Source: Klebsormidium nitens
Lineage: Eukaryota; Streptophyta; Klebsormidiophyceae; Klebsormidiales; Klebsormidiaceae
Length of the DNA: 64,000 nt
Assembly (NCBI GenBank): GCA_000708835.1
Contig: DF236973.1
Coordinates: 99,359-163,358, forward strand
Direction: 5' to 3'
Shown: in pieces, positions 12,296 to 23,900 of the stretch
Position numbering within the stretch: position 1 is the first letter of the stretch
Layout: each line of letters opens with the position of its first letter
Made by a program: the position numbers and the translations under genes
The notes under the pieces: generated by a model
What the model was told of the DNA's origin: nothing
What the model saw: the letters and a program-made list of their open reading frames with translations, nothing else
Databases searched by the model: none

Positions 12296-12705
12296 ATGGT
12301 TTCTTTCCCTGGCGAAGTCCACTAAGCTTAGTGCAGTGTTCAGCCACATCGACAATATTCTTTTCCGTGGTCGAATGAAGCCTCGGAGTCAGGGGCGAGG
12401 GAGGAGCAGCAAGGAAGCGCAATGCGCAGTTCTACGGAATGTTCTTTCTTGACAGCAGCGAACCACCGATACAGTACTTACAATGTGTTGGCAATTGAAC
12501 CGAGTCCAACCGAGTCCTGTTGACATCAGATCTTCTTGCTGTTTTTGGTGCGCCGGCCTGTAGAGTGTAGTTGCTGCAGATGCTGACAAGATGAGGTCCT
12601 TTATTTTCTGTACTTTCCTTTGTGGTCGGGTTGTGGTCATTTAGTTCATTGCTAAGTGGTCATCAGGGCAAAGCATAGAAACATTTACCAGGAAGAGTTA
12701 GAGAA

Positions 12706-15449
12706 ATGGCATCTACTGTCAGAGCTCCCTCAGCACTCCCTTCATCACCAATGGCTGCATCAGCACAGGCATCACCACGGTCTCGCATTGTTCCCAGGGG
12801 TTTCCATATACCTCCCCCTTACAGCTGCACTGTAGTGGGTTTGAGCAATCGAAGTTGCAACTGTACTGCAGTGGAAATGTGGAGAGAGAACGCTGAAAGG
12901 AGGTCAGAACTCGGGGGCCGCGGCAGTCAGCACATGATGCAAAAGCATGGAGTTACTGCCATAGGCTTAGCGACGGCCAAGGGAACAGCACAAAGGCAGA
13001 TTGCGATTCGAAGGAGGCCACGTGTGGTTACGGTCGTGCAAGCATTGATGCAGGTACAATCATTTGGAGATCAATCCCTCATTTGCTAGAAAATCAATAT
13101 GCATTCTGTGATTCGCTCAGAATTGACCATTTCATTGAGGTCCGAATCAATCTAAGAATGAATCTTCCTTGACAAGAAACGGCACATTCGATGTGTGCCC
13201 CTTCATTTTGCCAGGCCTAGAGACGGTGTCCTTGATACTTATGCTTGTACTGATTCAGTTACGAATTGTTACAAGGTGTGCTGACGTTCAAGTTGCTTTT
13301 GTTTGATCAAGCATGGTCTTTGAGAAGGTTCAACTAAGAATGGCTGCAAATCGGTTGGACCTCATCATGGATTACAACACTGATCGATCTACTGGAAGCC
13401 CTCACCATGAGTTTTTTTTATTGCAGCCGGTTTTTGAGAAAGATACTCAAGACCGCGGCCGCCAGACCTTCGAGCTGAAGGTGTGTCCACCGTTCTATAT
13501 GATACATCTTTTCAGATTCTGTACTTGACTTCAAATTCAAGCAGGTAGTAGGTAACAGGCTGAAGTTAATCTGAGCAGATGAATAAGGCTGGCATGATCA
13601 AAGTTGCAGTGTCATTCACATTTGCTGATACTCTGCCATACTTATCCAAGTTGCAGGTCTTGGACGACTTCCCGGTTCTGCATGTTGCAACAACTCTGGA
13701 CCAACTCTTGAAGGAGTACGACCTGTCACTAGATCCACGCTCTCTCAGTCAAACTTGCCTCGACGTAAGTGCAATCTTAAGTGCTACTACGAGTGTTTGT
13801 CAATTCTTAAAACAAGAACCAACTGTTGCAAAAAGTCTGTTCTAAGCTCTGTAAAAATGTCTTCAGCATGATGCCACTGGTGTCGTCACATGAGGATGGA
13901 AAGTGACATGCGGAAGCTCACCCGTTCCAATGCAAAGTCAGGTATTCCCTTGGGTTTGCAGGTGCAAAAAGTTGCGGTTGCAGATGGATACCCAATCTGC
14001 GAGGTCGGATACATGGCCAACGCATTGGAGGGCGCAGGAGTACCAGAGGGGCTGGCCCTGCTAATGGCAGTAGAGATTGCGGATGCGTTTTCATCGTTTA
14101 CAGGGGACTGCCATGATCCGGGGGTGGTGCTTTTGGGACGGGAAGGTGCTTCATTTCCATCCATCAAAAAGGTGGGAATCTTGGTACTTTGGAATTATGA
14201 GGTTTCTTCTAGTTACTGCTTAGCATACATCTCACACATGGAACCTGTAAGAAGGTCCTCACCGTTGGAAAGCATTCTGCAAATTTGTGTTGCAGCTGTT
14301 CTTCCCTCTCGTCGCGACACTGTGATTGGTGTTGTTGATGAATTGCTAATCTGATTCTTTTACAGGGCGTGCTACTGTGGGGCAGTCTTCTCGCTGCTGT
14401 GTCAGCAGTGCTCATCTTCCATGTAAGTCCAATGAAAGTCGAGCAGACTTTGGTTGAGTAGCTCTAATGATCGTGCACAAAAAAACCTCGCGAATCAGGT
14501 CGCACAAATCGATCTTGTGTACTTGCAATATGAGTTGCTTGCGCAAGTTGGTGCAAGTATGCGACAAGCTGAGACTTAGACGAGCAAAACCGTTTGTTAC
14601 TAGATACGTATTTCTCACGAGCAGATGTTGTCTTTTGTTTTGCAGGGCTCGTCTAGCCCTGGTGCAAGTGGCTTCGGCTTGCTACCTCTTGCTCACAGGG
14701 ACCTCTTCCTTCCATCTATGCTCCAGCTTCTGGTGAGTGTCTCTATCTTACTCGAAGTTGCGGCTTTCCATTACCTTGTGTTCTTTTCCTACGGCGAAGT
14801 GCATCTGTCTTCTCAGGTTGGTTCGACACCGTTTTGATTCCCGAATCCAAGGTCCTGAAAGGCCAATTTATTGCAGATTCTGGACAGATATGGCCTGAGC
14901 TACAAAGAGATTGTCACTCAGCACAACATCCATCAGATCGCCAAGATCTCAGAAACTCTTCGGAAAGCCTTGTCGGGCCCAAAGATGCAAAGGGTGTTGA
15001 ACGGCATGTTGCGGGACGGATTTTGGAGCAAACTGAGCAACTCAGCAAGCCCGAGCAGAAGACAGATATTCATCGCTTTGGACAAGCACGTGCAAGCTGG
15101 TCTTCTGCAGCTTGGTCAAAGCAGTGTCCCGCAAGTCCAACATAGAGCAGGCGATCCTCCTGAGCAGACAGCAGCGAAGTTCTTGGCGGCAGCGTTCTTG
15201 CACCCTTCCAATGCAGTCTTTACAAGCAACCTGAGAAACATGTTCCGCAATCTAGCCACTTGTAACTGGACGGCGCCACAGGAACGCTTTCTGCTGAGTG
15301 CGTACTTACAAGCGCTGCGAAACCCAATCTGTCATGCCACGGCGGAAGAGGGGACCGTTGAACACTTGCGATTCTCTGCCGTCGTCAAAATGCTTTTCCA
15401 GAAACCAGGCCCAACCAGCGAGCTCGGAGAAAAACTGATCAAATTCTGA
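12706..15449 (+). CDS. Unrecognised multi-exon protein (about 540 aa), possibly organelle-targeted
   Basis: I do not recognise the family. Proposed exons: 12706-13053, about 13325-13480, 13579-13764, 13962-14171, 14366-14422, 14646-14732, 14877-15449. All proposed introns are phase 0. The second exon start is uncertain (13325 or 13328), and a stretch at 13867-13940 could be an extra or dead exon. The first about 70 residues are rich in Ser, Ala, Pro and Arg and poor in acidic residues, as in chloroplast or mitochondrial transit peptides. Exon 5 encodes one hydrophobic segment (GVLLWGSLLAAVSAVLIFH), a possible membrane helix. Exon 7 (190 aa) is soluble-looking and helix-rich. The gene lies between the two LanC-like copies on the opposite strand and is not duplicated with them. 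Phase consistency is the main evidence that it is real. Confidence 0.6.
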
Positions 15450-16761
15450 GATCGACATTTTCCAAATACAGTAAGGTTCTAGCATTTCTCGCATAAATGG
15501 ATACTTGATATGCTTTCTTCAAGGCTTCAATAAATATTCATTGCTCCATCTCTTCCAGGCCGACTCCGGATGCCATGAGATATATGCACTTGTACCTGCT
15601 CTCCTTCTGCGACAATCGTTTGATACCCTTGGTGATTGCAGGTTGACTTATGTTGCTGAAGACGGTCACCGCATGCAGTAACGCTCGAGGGAACACAAAT
15701 CGGAGCTGCGGAAGTCTGTAGGATGGTCGTTGAAAGTGAAGTGGCCACGTCGCGATGCGCCGCAAGATATTGTTTCTATTTCTCGTGAGAATCGTTCAAT
15801 TCTTATATGTTGTACATAGTTGTCATCTTGTCAATCTGGAGTCCTTGGGTCTAGGGGCTGTGTAGACTTCGGAAAGACCTTGATCATTTTTGGCTGTGTA
15901 CAAAGTTAATTGACATCTACAGCCATTTGGATAAGTTTCCTTTGAGCAATATAGCACTTCGAAGATGCAGTAAGTCAATGTTGAGGCAGTGGGCGACATA
16001 TGTGGTGTCATCATTGCAAACACTTTGCGATTGACTCGCTACAGTTGTGTAGATGTGTTAGAGTGCCGGCCGCCCTTATTACTTTCCACCAAGCGGCTCG
16101 TTGTTGAGAGCATTGCACATGCGCACGTACGATAGGCTCAGTGAGCGGATCGACGCATTCCAGTTTTAGGCCATGCGGGCTGCATCGATACTACAAATAT
16201 AATCTGCAATTATCCAATTGCAAACTCTCATGATGATTCTGAATTGTAGACTGATTGCAGTCAACCGTGCAGTGATTGGGTTGCGAATCCACCCCGCTCT
16301 ATGCGCAGCTAGATGACCAACTGAGCTGCACCAGACGGTGCTTCGAACCTCTCAATATTGAGCTTCCATACATCATATGACCATATATACATACCCATCC
16401 AAGCCATACAGCTTCTATACAAAGTCTTATGGTTGACACCGTGCATGTGTTGTTAAGAAAACATAGATACTCTCTGCCAAGTGCGCACGAGGAAGCAAAG
16501 GCTTCTGAATTGTAGCGAACAATTCGGGGGGCGCCAAGTACGGTGGTCATTCTTCTTGCACTCGTTCCGAAAATTAAGCGCAGCTACTATAGCTGCTCAT
16601 GGTACTGGATCGTGTTAGCCAACGCTTTTGGCACTTTCAGCCTCTCATTTATATAATTACCTTGCCGCGCTACACAACCATGAACAGCCTACTCTTCAAA
16701 GAACGTGCTCATCTGTACCTTTGCCACCGTTGCAACAAAGATACACACTCGAACTCCTATC
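15450..16761. other. Intergenic between unknown gene and LanC copy 2
   Basis: No gene seen. From about 16430 the sequence resembles the 3' flank of LanC-like copy 1 (6930-7248). Elsewhere it is AT-richer and featureless to me. Confidence 0.5.
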
Positions 16762-17735
16762 TCACACCGAGTCGTAGCCCGGAAACTTTGCGTTTTGGGG
16801 GTTCGTCAGATCTAGGTACAGACACGGAGTCCCCGCCAGACCCTCGAACAATGACCACTGACGGTCGCCCCCGTGCATTTCGCCCGCCTCGATCAGGGCG
16901 TCCGCTTCCTCAGACCGGAAGCGTCCGAATGCGTGCGCGCGCTGGAGGTGCTTCGCGTCGCCCGTCAGCTTGTAGAGCGCGAGGAAGACGTACGCGTTTC
17001 CGGCGACGCCGTGGCACAGGCCGACCTTGCGGAGGAGGCCGCGCTGCCAGACGACCTCTCCGGCCTCTGTTGCGGCCTGCACCCGAGAAAAGGTGTGATG
17101 TGAGACAAAACCGACGTCTCTCTCTCCAGTATCAAGGAGCTTTGAGAAAAGGCGTGACCCAGCGCTATAACTCGCGAACTGACAGGAGGCTGCCAGACGA
17201 TTCCCCGGGCCATCACAACGGCCCGCAACCGAGAGACGTCGGCCTTAGCGGTCGGAGCTCACGGCACCGGGCGAGGCCGAAAGATGTTCGACAACAATTC
17301 CTGGACCGACTGTGCCGCAGTCAGAACTCATTCTTCAATCCACCTGCAAGAACGCCTTGCCGTCTTCGTTGTTCCGGAGCCGCCGCTCAGCGGTACAAAG
17401 CGCGAGCGCGATGAAGAACATGATCGCAGCTGCCAGCTCGATGTTGCTTGAACAGACATGTCCAAAAGGAGCCTGGTTATAAAAGAATCAAGATTGAGGC
17501 GTCAATCTTACCTGCAAGAACACCTTGCCGTCTTCGTCGTTTCGAAACCGCCGCGCGGCAGTGCACAGCGTGAGCGCCACCCCCGCCGCCCCGTGGCACC
17601 ACTGAACGCGGACGTCCGCGTGTCCCCGACGACGGTCGGGTAGTTCCCGCTCGGCAAGCTCGTCCGGAGCAGCTGGTGGAGCGTCTTGCGGACGTCAGAG
17701 AGGTCCGTATCGGACAGGGGGAAGTGCAGTAGAAT

Positions 17736-18160
17736 CTGCGAGACAGAACATTTTGCCGTCAACGGAACTTTTAAATGGCCTTCTTCTTGCGAAGCCTCTT
17801 GCGGGCGTTGGAAAGATCCGAATCGGACAGGGGAAAGTGCATCAGGACCCGCAAGAGCAGTGCAAAGCTGCTGTCAAGTGGAAGAACTCCGGCAGTTTGC
17901 GGGTCCTGCCCAGCTGGTGAAGCATCTTGCGGACGTTGAAGAGGTCCCAATCGGACAGGGGGAAGTGCAGTAAAACCTGCATGAGCAGCAAAATGTTGCT
18001 GTCCAGCGGCAGGAAATCTGAGGATCGCTGGAAGTCTGGAGGTAGGTTCTGGCGAAACGCAAGTTGAGAAGACTTGTACATGGGGAAAAGCCAACCGAGT
18101 CCAAGCAGCGGCTGGAACGTCCTCAGCATGTCCAACAATGTCTCGTCAAGAATGGGAACG
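17736..18160 (-). repeat. Exon-3 edge copies (3 units plus one decayed) in LanC copy 2
   Basis: Exon-like starts are at 17735 (functional), about 17850 and 17976, spaced 115 and 126 bp. The 17850 unit has lost its CAG acceptor (GCG instead). A decayed outer unit at about 18090-18150 resembles the decayed outer unit of copy 1 (9640-9720). The row is therefore ancestral and has changed length since the duplication. Confidence 0.82.
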
Positions 18161-18750
18161 AGCAGCAGAGTCTTGCGGAGGACGCAGTGAAAAGATATCT
18201 GGGCCGTACAATTCATGATGCCGAGAAGCGTTGAACGGGCTCTGGTGATGTTCGTTATGCGGGGTCTAGTTTGTGTCTTGGTTCAGCAGCTTGGATTGTT
18301 GTCTAGATGTTCGGCAATGATTTGTCAGACTGGCAAGAAAGGATCATAACTTGTACAGAGGGACATTTCGTTGGACTCGTCCATGAATCCAAAGACAATG
18401 CACAAGTTTTAACGGATATCAATGAACCAAGAAGAAGGGTGCAAAGGAAGGGGCTTCCAAGCGGACTAGTTTTCAGGCCCGATCAGCTCATACAACTTAT
18501 TATTAAGATGTTAAACATGTCCTCGGCCGACAGCATTCAGCACAGATGAAGATGAAGGGAAAGTCAAAAAGTTGAAAACGAACGAAGTTAAACACCCCAA
18601 ATTTTGTTAGCGGATCAAACGAGAAGACAGCTATCAAAAGGCGTTCGTCTACTTGTCAGTCTGTCACACACATCATCAAGGTGAAAACAGTATTGCCCCT
18701 CCACTGGAACCAGGCTCTAGCTCAAAGGAATCCTGTATCTACAACTGACA

Positions 18751-18963
18751 GAGCGGGGGCAAGAAGAATTTCTGGTCCGGGGCCGGGGACGCTGTTGGAA
18801 GGCATGACGTTGCGAGGTTTAGGTCTTTGACCGGGGCCTCCTCATCATGATTGGCTGAAAGGAGCCTAGCCCAGGGTTTTGGCCCTAAACCTCGCCACGT
18901 CACACCTTCTAACAGCGCCCCCGGCCCCGGTCCTGAAATTACTGATTCTCCTTGACCCCGCTC
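18751..18963. mobile_element. 213-bp foldback (MITE-like) element with 5-bp target duplication
   Basis: The two ends are inverted repeats beginning GAGCGGGG(G/T)CAAG; the arms pair over roughly 90 bp (for example GGTCCGGGGCCGGGG near 18770 against CCCCGGCCCCGGTCC near 18920). TGACA flanks both sides (18746-18750 and 18964-18968). The paralogous intron of LanC copy 1 has an uninterrupted single TGACA at 10356-10360 in aligned context (CCTGGGCCAGTATGC after it, as CCGGACCAGTATGC here), which is the empty site. No coding capacity, so it is non-autonomous. Confidence 0.88.
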
Positions 18964-20999
18964 TGACATTTCCGGACCAGTATGCAGATAACTGTAGCAC
19001 AAGATTCTTGTCACAAGATTCTGCGGAAACCAAGAAACCTAGCATTCAAGAATTTGACGAGAAGGCTAGGCGTGGGCAGCTAAGGGGGAGAGGACAAATG
19101 CTCTTAGTTGGTAACCCACAAAAAAAAGAATCTATCTCTTAAGAAGATCAACAAATGAATCAACATGCCCAAGTTGGCGGTTGCTGCTATCACATGAAAC
19201 TTGGAGGCGCAGTCAGCCGCACTTGAGACGCCGTATCCTCAATTAAAAGACAATCTCTCAGCTCACAATAACATCCCTAAATCAAGAATCGTGCGTTTCG
19301 GTCTTGACACACTGCTTAAGCAGATCAACAAAACAGAAAACCAACGGCACTCACATGCATAACCCCAGCCACGCCGTGTGCCGCCCCCAGGTAGCGCTTC
19401 CCATGCCATTCATACATCAGGGGCCATTGGGAGCCCCTCGCGCATGCCCTCCCGTCCGCCAGGATGGTTGACACTATTGGTTGAGTCACACTCTCTGGAA
19501 TGATTCCTTGCCCTAAGTGAGTGTTAAGAAACAGGGCAGACCACAGGAAGCCCGCCCTGCCGTACAGCAGCTCGTTGGGGGGATCGGAGTTGCATTGTAG
19601 GGACGGCGTCGCAAGGTTGGGCATGTGTCCAGCCTGCAAGCAAGGGGCTAATCTATGTCAAGGCTGAAATACATAAAATTGCTTCTGCTTGCACAGACTG
19701 GTCAGGACGACATAGACATTGCAGAGGCTCTGAGTTGGATTAATGCTTGGTATCTTTGGTGATTGTCATGCACCAATACGCCGCCGAAAGAATCGGGCGC
19801 CTTAGATGCAGACACCCTCTGAAGTACATGACTGCATGTTCTATCATCCATGCTGGTCACTCATGAGTACCTATTCTGGAACAGCTTGAAGTACGGACTG
19901 CGCTTGCAATTAGAGGGTTGCATGACGTCTCTAAGAGTACTTGCTTCTCTCAAGGGAGAAGCAAGTATATCACAAACCTGTTGATCAATTGGAAATCTTC
20001 AGCCCTCAACTATTTACGGGCCAAGAGGTAGTCATGCTTCACTAGTGACGATGAAGGTGGTGGTTGGATGGGTGTAAACTTTCCCCGTCTCATGCAATTG
20101 AGATCACTCATGCCGCAACTCACCTGCAGGAACATCCTGAGGTAGACATTCTGAGCGTCTCGCTTGCCCGCATGGAATGCCGCCACTGCACCGAGCGCAT
20201 ACACCCCTGGCTGCCCCAGCAGGAACGACGGGTGCTCTCTCATCATCCCCGCCACTTTGGCGCACTCCTCAACGATCTCCATACATGTCTCTAGATTATT
20301 TGGATGCGTGGCTGCAAGCGTCAATTTGAGCAGCAGAAAGGCTGTTCCTCCGCTGCCAGTGTACACATAAGGGTCTCTTACACGTCCCGCGGCCCCTCGG
20401 GGTTCAATCCATGTTTCAGAGATGATCCTGTCGATGAGAGCACATGCATGCTTTGTGAATGCTCTCTGGGCCGCCTCATCCAGTGTTGCGGAAGCGTAGC
20501 GATTCAGCAAGGAGGTGCTGAAGTGACGAGATTCGCCTGCCATGGCGCTGTCATTGAGATTGCATTTCTCCTTTTGAGCCAATGAAGCCAATTGACTTTC
20601 ACTGTCAAAGTAGCCAGGCTTGCCTCCTCCTGCATTTGAACATGCATGCTTTTGCAGGGCTCGTGTTCGAAGGGGTCCCCCTCAAAGCATGCAGCCTGCT
20701 TGCCGTCGATTCGGATACAGGGCCATCGGACGGTCTATAAACGCTCAAATAATAGGAAACTAGCTACGGCCCCAGCCACTTTGTCTTGCATGGTCTTCAG
20801 TCTTCGATCAGAGCAGGACACACACCTGCCCATGCAACTCCATGGCAAGAGCAGGTGCTGCCTGCACTCCTGAGTTTCATCGTCAAGTTTTGACAGGCTT
20901 CTGATTTGGTAGCATCTGATTTTCAATTGGGCATTTTCTCTGCTCACGATGCTTTTTGCTCAAGCAGGTTTCTGACGGGGTTGCGTGGCGTCCCCCGCA

Positions 21000-23900
21000 A
21001 TGGACGACGCAGACTTGAGTGCCCTGCTGGACGAGCTGGGGAGCGACGGCAGCGAAGATGAGAGCGCGTTTGAGAGGACGCTGGACGATATCCTGGGAGA
21101 AGACGGGGACAGCGAGGATCTTTGGACAATTGACCCCCAGCCAACAAAGGAGGTCAGCAAGGTGGTCAAGGTCCAGCCGATCAAGGAGTTGACACCAAGG
21201 CACAGCGGCGAAGAGTTGGAAAGAGCGGCGAGGAGTCCAGCTAAAAGTGCATCCGATGGGGGCAGTGTCAAAAGTGGGAGAGGTATCATGCCGGTACAAT
21301 CAATCAGTCCGCCAAAGCATGTGCCATTGGCGAGCCCTCCAGGGAAGAAACTGGCCTCCAGTGTGCCTGAGACGAAGCGGGCCGCAGAGAAGAGCTCGCC
21401 GGAATTGCCGGTCGCTGATCAGCGGAGCACCCAGCAATTAGCGCAGGAGACTGGCGAGGGGTTTGGTTTGCGGCCTTCGGTACTGGCAGAAGCAAGCCAT
21501 TCGGAAGCTTCAGTGAAAACTGCGGCCGTGAGGGGTCAGGAAGCCTTTCCAAAGTCGCCCCCGTCCGAGGTTAAGAAGAGGGACAGTTCGAATGAAAGGG
21601 TGGTGCAAAATGGGGTTGAGTCATCGTCAAAGCCGCAGGTTCTGGCAAAGCAGCGGTCGGATGCTGGGAAGCGGTCCGAGGCTGCTGTTAGAGAAGAGGG
21701 GGAAAAGGGGGCAGTTCCGGGTCCAGCACCGAAGGTTGCGGTTAACCATGAGGAACCACAGCAAAACGAAGTCTTGGAACCTCACCGTGTGCAAGAAAGC
21801 CACTCGGCAGCACCTCAACCGAATGGGGCTGAGAATACGGACTTGGCAAGGGCTGAAGTGGAAGCAAAACTGAAGCTGCGGGAACGCGACTTGGAGCGGC
21901 TTTTGGAGGACAGCGTTCAGGAGGTGGGGGCGGGGGCGCCTGTGGACGAGAAAAGTGCGGGTGAGGCGAGCGAGGGGGAGACGAAGGGGCTTGAAAACAG
22001 CGAAGTTGCGCCAGAGGAGCACCTGGACCGTCAGCCAAGCGCCTTACAGATCGTGAGGCCGCTAAGATCATCCATTTTTCCAATTTGTGCATTTATACGT
22101 GCACCAGTGTCGAAAGGTATGCGACACTGGCTCCGACTACAAAGTTTGGAGAGTGTCTGAGGCATCCTTGTCTTCCCAAAATCTTTTTTTGTTGTTTCTA
22201 TATGCCACAAATTTCTACCCACAGGATTTGCCTCCTGAGTATGGGAAAAATACGGCGATGGCGGTTACTTGAAGATAAGTTTTTCCTCTCACACCACCAT
22301 CTGAACTTTCCTGGAATGTCGAGGGCCAATTGTTAGGCGAGCGCTCCATTGGTTCATCCTGAAGAGACAAATAGCTTCAGCTTTTTCTATATTTGTCAGC
22401 TTGTTCATTCCACCATCCATTCAATGACTGGAAGACTTGGTCCATCATTCTCCCCATGCATTGTGAAAAGGCTCCAATACCTTTGTTAATCTGGTGCTAT
22501 CTCGTGTGCAAACCTGGCCGCTTGCAGTATTGTGATGCATTGGTCGCTGTTTGAACTTGAGCATATGTCCTCCCCAACTTGGAGCGATGCCGATGGTTGA
22601 TGTAAAGGAAGGGACACCACTAAAAGACAAAATCGTTCATGTTCAGGCTGAGGAACTAGAGCGGCTGCGCTCGTCTTCCGGGGCTCATCTGGAGGAGGGC
22701 GCGGCCGCACAGCCGATGCAACTGGAGGGCGCCTGGGCTGGGCCCCCCGCAATTGGAGTTCTTCGGGTGGAAGAAGTGGAGGCGCTCTCTGCCGCACTCG
22801 GAACACCCACCATGAAAAGAGACCATGGCGAACCGCAGGTGAGGCCTGAGGCGGGACTGTTTCTATACTTGTTGCCGTGGCAGTCCGAGATACAATCAAA
22901 TCTCGCTGCTGGAGTTGACGTTTTCAGATCTTTTTGTTCTTTGTCGTATTTATATGGGCTTTTAAGGTGTGGTAAGAATGTCATCTCATCGACCTCCCCT
23001 GACTTGCGGATCGCTGCTGAGAGATTGTCTGAAGCTTTCCCTGCAGCTGAAAATGATCGTTAGCGAGTGCAGAAAAGTCGAAGGGTCGCTACGACGCCTC
23101 TTCAGTCGCAAGCTCTTCCCGGCCTCCACCTTCTTCATGAGAGCCTCCCTTGACAACAAGAATGTATTAATGGGGCAAATGGGGCGTTCCAATTTGAGAA
23201 CATGCTTGACAAGCGCAAGGGGCGATCTCAAACTCCTTCAAATTAAAGTCTTGTCAGAAGCGCACACTTAGGACACGATTGGGAAGCCCCCCCCGAAAAG
23301 AAACTCACTCTTGTCACACTGCAGGCCCTCGCCCTCCACCCCAGCTTCATTGCCGTCGGTCTCTCCCGAGGGGGGGTCCTCATGGCTCCTGGGAAGCCCA
23401 GCAAAGACAGCGCTCACCAGAACCAGTCCAAGGCGTTCGTGCTCGGAGGGGGGGGACACGTGGCATGCTGTGCGCTGGACGTGCACCTGTCGGGGGAACT
23501 GCTGCTGGCGGGGTATGCGGACGGGACGCTCATCCTGTGGGACGTCCAACGTGCGACGCCAGCGAGGTATGGCGGCTCGCTCAGAGCCGAATAATAGATT
23601 TTTTTGAACCTTGACAACGCGGTTTGAGCTTCCGGGACAATCTCAACTGCAGTCTTTCTCACGTTTACCTTCTTTCTGGCCCCGTTTCGTACTCTTGAAA
23701 CGCAGCCCACTGAGAACTTTTAGATCCCCACTGGCTTTTCTTCTCTTTTGTCCAACGCCTGTTCCAGTCGAGCCGTCCCCCTCTGTTCTGCTTAGCAACG
23801 TCCTTTCCACCACCTCGCCTTCAGTTTTCAGAGACTTAAAGTAGCATAGTGGTTTTGCCAACAGATCTTCCTGGGATTTCTTTTTGGCGTTCTGTTTCTC

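Larger units (their letters stand above)
16762..20543 (-). pseudogene. LanC-like protein, copy 2 (1-nt frameshift before the zinc site)
   Basis: Exons match copy 1 one for one: 20543-20124 (420 nt, same), 19633-19355 (279, same), 17735-17512 (224 versus 225) and 17076-16762 (315 versus 312). The missing base in exon 3 lies near 17618-17625, between PTVVG and the WCHG motif. The frame shifts there, so Cys/His zinc ligands of exons 3 and 4 are not translated; the correct frame resumes as VRVQWCHG one frame over. Splice sites, the rest of the coding sequence and the stop codon are preserved, so the lesion is recent, an assembly error, or bypassed by some splicing choice. Exon 4 otherwise keeps GLCHGVAGNAYVFLALYKL. 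A confirmed base insertion here would restore a second functional copy. Confidence 0.8.
16430..20725. repeat. Segmental tandem duplication, unit 2 (LanC-like copy 2)
   Basis: Partner of about 6930-12110, same orientation, start-to-start distance about 9 kb. The 2.7-kb gene at 12706-15449 lies between the two units. The units differ in the length of the middle intron (2126 versus 1619 bp), in the number of exon-edge copies and in one foldback insertion. Confidence 0.75.

Noticed and set aside
13867-13940. Extra exon of the unknown gene
   Set aside because: In every phase allowed by the previous exon a stop codon appears, whereas joining 13764 to 13962 keeps the frame.
20985-20999. VPS8 starting at 20985
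   Set aside because: The codon there is GTG. The first ATG in the frame is at 21000, and the acidic MDDADLSALLDEL start is more plausible.
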